Origin: Enhydrobacter sp.
GTDB taxonomy: Bacteria; Pseudomonadota; Alphaproteobacteria; Reyranellales; Reyranellaceae
DNA: 64,000 bases
Assembly: GCF_030246845.1 (NCBI RefSeq)
Contig: NZ_CP126889.1
Coordinates: 620,001 to 684,000, forward strand
Reading direction: 5' to 3'
The notes beneath the pieces are model-generated. The model was not told the DNA's origin and ran no database searches. It saw only the letters and a program-made list of their open reading frames with translations. Position numbers and translations under genes: made by a program. This document shows, in pieces, positions 58,441 through 64,000 of this stretch. Positions within the stretch are counted from its first letter, which is position 1. Each line of letters opens with the position of its first letter.

Positions 58441-59563
58441 ACTGCGGGCCGAGATCGGCGATCTTGGTGGCGCCGATCTGCGCCATGGTGAGATCGATCT
58501 CGCGGCGGAAGATCTGCAACGCCTTGGCAGCGCCGGCGGTCCCGCCGGCGGTGACGCCGTAGAGCGTCGGCCGTCCCACGAAGCAGAACTTCGCGCCAAG
58601 GCAGAGGGCCACGATCGCATCCATGCCGCGGCGGATGCCGCCATCGAACATCACCGTCATCTTGTCGCCCACTGCGTCGCGGATCGCCGGCAGGACCTCG
58701 AGCGGCGACGGCGCGATGTCGAGCTGCCGCGCGCCGTGATTCGACACCATGATGCCGTCGACCCCCAGCGCATGGGCGCGCAGCGCATCGTCGGGATGCA
58801 TGATCCCCTTCAGCACGAAGTTGCCCTTCCACAGCGCGCGATAGCGCTCGACATGCTTCCAGGTCATCGGCGCCCGGTTCTGATGAGCGACGAAATCGGC
58901 CACCTTCTCCGCATCGGCCCCCGGCCCGGCATACTTCGCCCAGTTGTCGAACATGGGCGTGCCGTGCTGCAGCCATTCCATCATCCACCCCGGATGGCGC
59001 AGCGCCTCGAACTTGGTCTTCCAGCTGAGCTTGAGCGGCCGGCTGAAGCCGTTGCGGACATTGCGCTCGCGGTTCGAGCCCTCCGGCACGTCGACGGTGA
59101 AGACCAGTGTCCTCAGTCCCGCATCGGCCGCGCGCCTGATCATGTCCTCCGACACGCTCTGGTCCTTGGCCGAATAGAGCTGATACCAGCCGTGATCGGG
59201 CGCGAGCTTGCCCAGATCCTCGATCGAGGCCGTGCTGGAGCCCGACATGATGAACGGCACGTTGGCCTCGCGCGCCGCCTCGGCCAGCATCAGGTCGGCG
59301 CCGCGCCGGAACAGGCCGGCGAGACCGGTCGGCGCGATGCCGATCGGGCTGGAATAGGTGCGACCGAACAGCGTCGTCGACTGATCGCGCACCGAGACGT
59401 CCACCAGGTAGCGCGGCACGATGCGCGCCTTGCGAAAGGCCTGCTCGTTGGTGACGAGCCCGACCTCGTCGTCGGTTCCCCCTTCTATGAAATCGTAGGC
59501 GATCTTGGGCAGGCGCTTTTTTGCAAGCTTGCGCAAATCCTCGATATTGACCACGCCGTTCAT
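58394..59563 (-). CDS. FMN-dependent alpha-hydroxy-acid oxidase/dehydrogenase (LldD/GOX family)
   Basis: 389 residues of the FMN TIM barrel. The N-terminal EDLRKLAKKRLPKIAYDF, IAPTGLAGLFRRGADL, and the active-site motif SNHGARQLD with His-Gly-x-Arg-Gln are conserved. It oxidises an L-2-hydroxy acid (lactate, glycolate or mandelate) to the keto acid. GGAGAG precedes the ATG. Which acid is used cannot be told. Confidence 0.92.
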   Translation of the reverse strand: MNGVVNIEDLRKLAKKRLPKIAYDFIEGGTDDEVGLVTNEQAFRKARIVPRYLVDVSVRDQSTTLFGRTYSSPIGIAPTGLAGLFRRGADLMLAEAAREANVPFIMSGSSTASIEDLGKLAPDHGWYQLYSAKDQSVSEDMIRRAADAGLRTLVFTVDVPEGSNRERNVRNGFSRPLKLSWKTKFEALRHPGWMMEWLQHGTPMFDNWAKYAGPGADAEKVADFVAHQNRAPMTWKHVERYRALWKGNFVLKGIMHPDDALRAHALGVDGIMVSNHGARQLDIAPSPLEVLPAIRDAVGDKMTVMFDGGIRRGMDAIVALCLGAKFCFVGRPTLYGVTAGGTAGAAKALQIFRREIDLTMAQIGATKIADLGPQFMMWKDEEDLRRNRR

Positions 59564-59633
59564 GCGTTCTCTCCCATGGCGCGGATATTGGCGTGCTTTG
59601 AAGCAGGGGGCCAGCGATGTTAGACGACCCGCC

Positions 59634-60077
59634 ATGCAAATCAGGCCCGCCCGAAACGACGACCAGGAGTCGCTTGCCCATCTCCTGGAGGAGCACGAGC
59701 ATCACTACGGCAATCCCGTTCCGCATGGCGCCGGAGCGCCGGCCGCTTCCTTCCTGATCTCGCCACCGCATGGCGGCCCGGTCTGCCTCGTCGCCGAACA
59801 GGACGGCCGGCTCCTGGGCTTCGCCATCCTCAATCCCTACTTCCCAGGCCCCAATCTCAGTCACGGGCTGTTCCTGAAGGAGCTCTATGTCGCCGCCCAT
59901 GCGCGGTCCGACGGCGTCGGCGAGCGCCTGATCGAAGGCATCCGCGAGCTCGCCCGCGAGCGCGGCGTCAGCCGCGTGATCTGGACGACCGGCGAGCACA
60001 ACGACGGCGCCCAGCGCTTCTACGACCGGCTCGGCATGCGGCGCGAGAAGAAGGTCTACTACGTGATGGACCCTTGA
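59634..60077 (+). CDS. GNAT family N-acetyltransferase
   Basis: 147 residues with the GNAT fold; the acetyl-CoA loop region is RSDGVGERLIEGIRELARE and the end is QRFYDRLGMRREKKVYYVM. Substrate unknown. It starts just past the divergent oxidase, and is followed by a GST gene. No strong ribosome site is visible. Confidence 0.86.
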   Translation: MQIRPARNDDQESLAHLLEEHEHHYGNPVPHGAGAPAASFLISPPHGGPVCLVAEQDGRLLGFAILNPYFPGPNLSHGLFLKELYVAAHARSDGVGERLIEGIRELARERGVSRVIWTTGEHNDGAQRFYDRLGMRREKKVYYVMDP

Positions 60078-60155
60078 GCCGCGGAGGCAGGCGCAAGAGC
60101 GGCACGCACGGGCGGCTTTGCTATGATGCGGCCGCTTCACCGACGAGAGGTCGCC

Positions 60156-61085
60156 TTGGCGCTCATCCTTCACCACTACGACTTCTCGAACTTCGCCGAG
60201 AAGGCACGCCTGATGCTGGGCTTCAAGGGCCTCGCCTGGCAGGGCATCGAGCAGCCGCCGATTGCGCCCAAGCCCTTCCTGACGCCCCTGACCGGCGGCT
60301 ATCGGCGCATTCCCGTGTTGCAGGAGGGCGCCGATCTCTGGTGCGATACGCGGCTGATCGCGCGCGAGCTCGAGCGGCGCGTTCCGACGCCCACCCTCTT
60401 CCCTTCCGAGACGAGCGGAACGGCAGAGGCGATCGCGTGGTGGGCCGAGCACCAGCTCATGCGGCCGATGGCGCTCTACGTGTCAGGCATCAATGCCGAC
60501 CACATGCCCGCGGGCCTGCACGAGGACCGCGCCCACATCCACGGCGTGCCGGTTCCCTCTCTCGAAGCCGTGCGCGCAGCCGCCGTCCGCAATGCCCATC
60601 TGGTGCGGCCGCAGCTCGAATGGCTGGCCGGCATGCTGAAGGACGGGCGCGGCTATCTCCTCGGCGAGCGAGCCTGCATCGCCGACATTGCCTGCTACCA
60701 CGTCGTCTGGTTCCTGCGCGGCCGCAAGATCGACTGTCGCGCCATGCTCGATCCCTTTCCCAAGCTGATCGCCTGGCGCGACCGCATGGCGGCGATCGGA
60801 CACGGCCGGCGATCCGACGTGTCGCCGGACGAGGGGCTTGCTGCGGCGCGCGCCGCGACGCCCGCGGCGCCGCGATCGTCCGACCCGCAGGACGGCGATC
60901 CCCTGCCTGGCGACCGTGTCCGCGTGCGCGCCGCCGACAATGCGAGGGACTGGGTCGAGGGCGAGGTGCTGTTCATCGATGCCGAGGAGATCTCGCTCCT
61001 GCGCTCGGATCCGCAGGTCGGCGAGGTCGCTGTCCACTTCCCACGGCTTGGCTACGACTGGCGGCGCGTGCGAGAGCCGTCCTAG
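60156..61085 (+). CDS. Glutathione S-transferase family protein
   Basis: 309 residues. An N-terminal thioredoxin-like domain (ILHHYDFSNFAEKARLMLGF; GGYRRIPVLQEG holds the cis-Pro) and a C-terminal helical domain (ACIADIACYHVVWFL), plus an extra C-terminal extension of about 80 residues. The TTG start is preferred to an upstream ATG pair because GAGAGG lies five bases before it and family N-termini begin there. It shares its stop with the cyclase gene: CTAG reads as TAG on both strands. Confidence 0.85.
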   Translation: MALILHHYDFSNFAEKARLMLGFKGLAWQGIEQPPIAPKPFLTPLTGGYRRIPVLQEGADLWCDTRLIARELERRVPTPTLFPSETSGTAEAIAWWAEHQLMRPMALYVSGINADHMPAGLHEDRAHIHGVPVPSLEAVRAAAVRNAHLVRPQLEWLAGMLKDGRGYLLGERACIADIACYHVVWFLRGRKIDCRAMLDPFPKLIAWRDRMAAIGHGRRSDVSPDEGLAAARAATPAAPRSSDPQDGDPLPGDRVRVRAADNARDWVEGEVLFIDAEEISLLRSDPQVGEVAVHFPRLGYDWRRVREPS

Positions 61086-62344
61086 AACAGGAGTGCGTAG
61101 ATCTCCCTTTCCTCCCGAACGCCCCGCAGGGCGTGGCGGCCGACCGACATCAGGCGGCCTGCTGCCGGTAGCGCCGCGGCATCGGCCAGATCGGCCGAGA
61201 CCAGGACCGGGCAGCCAAGCGGCGCGCACAGCGCCTCGATGCGCGACACCTCGTTGACGGCCGGGCCGATCATCGTGAAGTCGAGCCGGTCGACGGCGCC
61301 GACATTGCCGAACAGCACGTCGCCGACATGCAGCGCGAGATCGACGGCAGCGGCGATCTTGCCGGCCGCCCGTCGTTCCGCATTGAGCGCGGCGATTGCC
61401 TGCACGGCATCTGCCGCGGCATCGAGGGCGCGGCGGCAGGTTTGCGCGCGACTGTCCTCGTCGAACGAGAAGGTCGCGAGCATGCCGTCACCGAGGAACT
61501 TCAGGACCTGGCCGCCATGCTGCCGCAGACAGTCGGTGAGGGTCTCGAAGACGTCGTTCAGCAGGTCCACGAGATCATGAGCGGGTGCTGCGTCGGCAAT
61601 CGCGGTGAAGCCCTGGATGTCGGCGTACCACAAGACGGCATGCAGGCGCTCGACCGAACCGCGGCCGATGCCGCCGTCCTGGACGCGACGGCCGGCATCG
61701 TCGCCGAGATACACCTGCAGCAGCCGCGATGCATTGACCCGCCCGGCATAGGCCTTCATCGCCAGCGACAATGGCGGCAGCACCGCATGCAGCAGCGCCA
61801 TGTCGTGCGGCCTGAATCCGTCCGGGCGGTCGGTCATGAACGAATAGACGACGCCCAGGCCGGCCGGGATGCCGTCGCGATCGTCGAAAAGCTCGGCGAC
61901 ATAGTCGGTCGCGCCCGCGGCGAAGAAGCGTTCGAGGGCCGGAAAATCCCGCTCCTGTGGCCCTCTGACGAGCCGCCGGCGCAGGCACGGATTGCGCTCG
62001 CCGGCCCTGGCCCGCTTGGCGAGATGATGAAAGACGCCGCCCGTCCAGCTCGCCGTCGTCGCGTGCTCGTGGCCGAACTGCGCCGCCTTGACGAAGTCGA
62101 GGTCGCGCTGCCAGGCGAAGCCGAACCCCCACCATCGCGGGTGCAATGTCTCGAGCGCCGCGTAGCCGCGCGAAAGAGGAACCCCGTGATCGAGCAGGCG
62201 GCCGCAAAAGCCTCCGAACAGATCGCAGGCGGCCTGGCCACGCAGGCCTTCACTGACGACCCACCGATTCACCTCGGTGATGCAGCGACCGAGGGAATCG
62301 TCGTAGGCGCGCGTGGAAAGAGGCGTCGAGATGTCCTGCAACAT
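61082..62344 (-). CDS. Class III adenylate cyclase with novel-looking N-terminal sensor region
   Basis: 420 residues. The C-terminal cyclase domain (about 235-400) has the metal-binding aspartates in YADIQGFTAIA and FLGDGMLATF, the substrate Lys just before FLGDG, an Asp in RLDFTMIG at the adenine-selecting place, and the Asn/Arg in GPAVNEVSRIE. All catalytic positions are intact, so it should make cAMP. The first ~220 residues (PRWWGFGFAWQRD, ATTASWTGGVFHHLAK) form an unrecognised, probably sensory region. No membrane segments. Confidence 0.9.
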   Translation of the reverse strand: MLQDISTPLSTRAYDDSLGRCITEVNRWVVSEGLRGQAACDLFGGFCGRLLDHGVPLSRGYAALETLHPRWWGFGFAWQRDLDFVKAAQFGHEHATTASWTGGVFHHLAKRARAGERNPCLRRRLVRGPQERDFPALERFFAAGATDYVAELFDDRDGIPAGLGVVYSFMTDRPDGFRPHDMALLHAVLPPLSLAMKAYAGRVNASRLLQVYLGDDAGRRVQDGGIGRGSVERLHAVLWYADIQGFTAIADAAPAHDLVDLLNDVFETLTDCLRQHGGQVLKFLGDGMLATFSFDEDSRAQTCRRALDAAADAVQAIAALNAERRAAGKIAAAVDLALHVGDVLFGNVGAVDRLDFTMIGPAVNEVSRIEALCAPLGCPVLVSADLADAAALPAAGRLMSVGRHALRGVREEREIYALLF

Positions 62345-62371
62345 GAAACCGCCACTCCGGGAGGCCGGCCG

Positions 62372-62791
62372 TCAATCGCCCATCGTCTCGCCGGAACCGC
62401 CGAACTCGGCCAGAAAATCCTTGAGCTTTGGCAGCCCATCCTTCATGGGCAGCACGGTCTCGGCGTAGTTGACGTGAACTCCGGGCTCGAAGACGAGCGT
62501 CGGCAGGGTCGCGGCGAAGACGTCGATCAGTCCGAGCGGCGGATGGATGGTCATGAGGTGACCGCCGCATTTCCTGCAGTACTTCCGCAAGCATCGCGGA
62601 GTCTTCTGACAAGCGATACTCTCCGTGCCTGACGTGATACGAACGTCGTCCGGCTTCCAGAATGTGAACGCATTGACCGGATCGCCCGACCACAAGCGGC
62701 AGGAGCGGCAATGGCAGTAGCCCATGGCCTCGGGCGCCCCCGAGACCTCGAGCGTGACTGCACCGCAATAGCAGCCGCCGACGTGAGTCAT
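62372..62791 (-). CDS. GFA family zinc protein
   Basis: 139 residues. The glutathione-dependent formaldehyde-activating-enzyme fold binds two zinc ions through Cys7/Cys9 (GGCYCGAV), Cys26/Cys28/Cys31 (YCHCRSC) and Cys72/Cys75 (YCRKCGG). GGAGAG lies six bases upstream of the ATG. True formaldehyde activity is unproven for most family members. It lies 27 bases upstream of the cyclase gene on the same strand. Confidence 0.88.
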   Translation of the reverse strand: MTHVGGCYCGAVTLEVSGAPEAMGYCHCRSCRLWSGDPVNAFTFWKPDDVRITSGTESIACQKTPRCLRKYCRKCGGHLMTIHPPLGLIDVFAATLPTLVFEPGVHVNYAETVLPMKDGLPKLKDFLAEFGGSGETMGD

Positions 62792-62877
62792 GGCATTCTC
62801 TCCATTGAGGGGCTGTTCGCGGCCGCAACCTGCCCGCCGCCCCGCCGGCAGTCACGCCGGTATTGCTCGGCCCCCGG

Positions 62878-62914
62878 CTGCAAATTTGCAGGCCCACGAA
62901 AGCCTATATAGGCT
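62878..62914. promoter_or_regulatory. Two perfect 14-base palindromes before a LysR gene
   Basis: CTGCAAATTTGCAG (62878-62891) and AGCCTATATAGGCT (62901-62914), nine bases apart, centres 23 bases apart, just before the LysR start and in the gap shared with the divergent GFA gene. The second contains a TATATA that could serve as -10. Likely operator sites for the neighbouring LysR protein or another dimeric regulator. Confidence 0.7.
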
Positions 62915-62921
62915 CGCCGCC

Positions 62922-63776
62922 ATGAACTGGGACGATCTCCGAATCATCGCCGCGGTCCGCGACGAAGGCACCTACGCCTCGGCCGGCGCGCGGCTGCGGA
63001 TCGACGAGACGACGGTCGCGCGGCGCATGGCGCGAATCCAGGCCTCGTTGGGGGTCACGCTGTTCAACGCGGTCGACGGGGTGCGCAAGCCGACGGCGCA
63101 TTGCGACGCGGTCGTGTCGCATGTCAACGCGATCGCGCGCCACGTCGCCGAGATCAGCCACGTGGGAAAGGCCGTACAAGGGCCGATCGGCAAGTTCAGG
63201 CTCGCCTCGACCACCTCGATCGCCGAGCAGATCCTGGCGCCGCATGCGGCGCGGCTGCTGAGCGCGAATCCCGGACTGAGCCTCGACTTCATGACATCGC
63301 CGGGCAACGTCAACTTTTCCCGCTGGGAGGCCGATCTCGCCATTCGCCTGCGCAAGCCCGACAAGGGCGACTTCACGATCAGCAAGCTCGTCGACATCCA
63401 GCTCTACCTGTTCGAGCCGGCCGTCCTGCCGGCGGGGATGCGCGAGCCGATCGTCTGCCGCTTTCCCGAAGAGCTCGATCACATGCCGGATGCCCGATAC
63501 CTTGCCGCGACGGGGCTGGACAGCAAGGCCCGTTGCAAGACCGGCGACTACCGGATCGTGCGCGAGCTGATCAGGAGCCATGCCGCGGTCGGCATCCTGC
63601 CGGACTATCTGTGCGGCGACCTTCTTCGCGACCGGAAGCTGCGCATCACGCCGCTGCCGGAACGGCGCGACGTGTGGCTGCTGGTCCAGAACCACCTCAA
63701 GCGCGATTCCGCGGCCCGTCTGGTGATCGATTGGGTGCGCCAGTGCTTCGGCAAGGCCTGGCCGGCAAACCAATGA
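62922..63776 (+). CDS. LysR family transcriptional regulator
   Basis: 284 residues. The HTH lies at the N-terminus (TYASAGARLRIDETTVARRM; recognition helix about 28-45), and a small LysR effector domain follows (about 90-280). The start MNWDDLRII is the usual one, one base after the short upstream gap. The two palindromes upstream are its likely binding sites. Candidate target: the divergent GFA and perhaps cyclase genes. Confidence 0.9.
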   Translation: MNWDDLRIIAAVRDEGTYASAGARLRIDETTVARRMARIQASLGVTLFNAVDGVRKPTAHCDAVVSHVNAIARHVAEISHVGKAVQGPIGKFRLASTTSIAEQILAPHAARLLSANPGLSLDFMTSPGNVNFSRWEADLAIRLRKPDKGDFTISKLVDIQLYLFEPAVLPAGMREPIVCRFPEELDHMPDARYLAATGLDSKARCKTGDYRIVRELIRSHAAVGILPDYLCGDLLRDRKLRITPLPERRDVWLLVQNHLKRDSAARLVIDWVRQCFGKAWPANQ

Positions 63777-63836
63777 TCGGCAAGGCGGCTATTCGTCGTT
63801 GGCGGCAAGAGCGATGCGACGGCGGGGAGCCAGCGC

Positions 63837-64000
63837 TCAACTGGCCGCGAACCGCTCGATGCCGAGCCCGTCAATCGGCACGTTGGTGGCGCCGGTCGCG
63901 ACCAGCTCCGCCATCATGGCGCCAGTACCGGGGCCGAGCTGGAAGCCGTGGGCCGAGAAACCGAACTGGTGATAGATGCCTTCCGACGTCGAGCTGGGAC
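63837..64000 (-). CDS. FAD-dependent oxidoreductase, C-terminal end (start outside window)
   Basis: The last 54 residues of a minus-strand gene running off the right edge. GIYHQFGFSAHGFQLGPGTG is the typical C-terminal FAD-binding strand of the DAO (glycine/sarcosine oxidase-like) family, where the isoalloxazine ring is reached by the SxHGFQLGP segment. It probably oxidises an amine or amino acid. Nothing more can be said from the fragment. Confidence 0.8.
   Translation of the reverse strand, partial: PSSTSEGIYHQFGFSAHGFQLGPGTGAMMAELVATGATNVPIDGLGIERFAAS

Overview
This 64 kb window is gene-dense, GC-rich chromosomal DNA. The gene content suggests an aerobic, metabolically versatile alphaproteobacterium of the soil or water type, such as a Bradyrhizobium or Reyranella relative. 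The signs are two Liv-type ABC importers, many acyl-CoA enzymes and short-chain dehydrogenases, an MCE lipid-transport operon with a STAS-fused permease, and cobF of the aerobic cobalamin route. The genus is inference. I saw no tRNA, rRNA, CRISPR array, transposase or phage gene, and no gene-free stretch longer than 300 bases.

Layout, left to right. 1-2 kb: the end of an acyl-CoA ligase and an APH-like kinase. 2-5.7 kb: an MCE (Mla/Ttg2-like) lipid-transport operon on the minus strand. 5.8-16.7 kb: housekeeping and accessory genes (PPK2 kinase, two MFS carriers, rlmJ, an acetamidase, NfeD/SPFH membrane proteins, a glutamine amidotransferase, a GST-kappa-type isomerase, dgdA, small lipoproteins). 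16.7-24 kb: an amidohydrolase, hydrolases, an M20 peptidase, a SDR, a transglutaminase-like protein and a drug exporter. 24-33.1 kb: two divergent acyl-CoA operons. One carries an acyl-CoA dehydrogenase and two hotdog thioesterases. The other is livHMGF, an acyl-CoA synthetase and a binding protein, closed by a clear terminator. 33.2-37.3 kb: tandem SDRs, a hydrolase, a 2OG-Fe dioxygenase and cobF. 37.4-41 kb: an EmrAB-like exporter divergent from a LysR regulator. 41-47.4 kb: a second Liv system (K-H-M-G-F) divergent from a flavin monooxygenase/acyl-CoA-dehydrogenase-like gene. 47.4-52.5 kb: an RND pump and adaptor divergent from a TetR regulator. 52.5-64 kb: a DHFR-like protein, a FadJ/FadA beta-oxidation pair, a second GST-kappa-type isomerase, two small unknown genes, an FMN oxidase, GNAT, GST, a class III adenylate cyclase, a GFA protein, a LysR regulator and the end of a FAD oxidoreductase.

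How the genes work together. The main theme is uptake and CoA-dependent breakdown of carboxylic acids: import by Liv-type transporters, activation by acyl-CoA ligases, dehydrogenation, hydration/oxidation and thiolysis, with thioesterases adjusting CoA pools. A second theme is export and envelope upkeep (MCE, EmrAB, RND, several MFS). Four-base ATGA or GTGA stop/start overlaps are frequent and define the operons. The most useful unexplained signals are small. They are palindromic intergenic repeats (two copies of one family in this window), perfect or near-perfect operator-like dyads in divergent promoters, a livH gene with no conventional start codon, and three small genes supported by promoter or ribosome-site signals. 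I found no convincing new multi-gene system.
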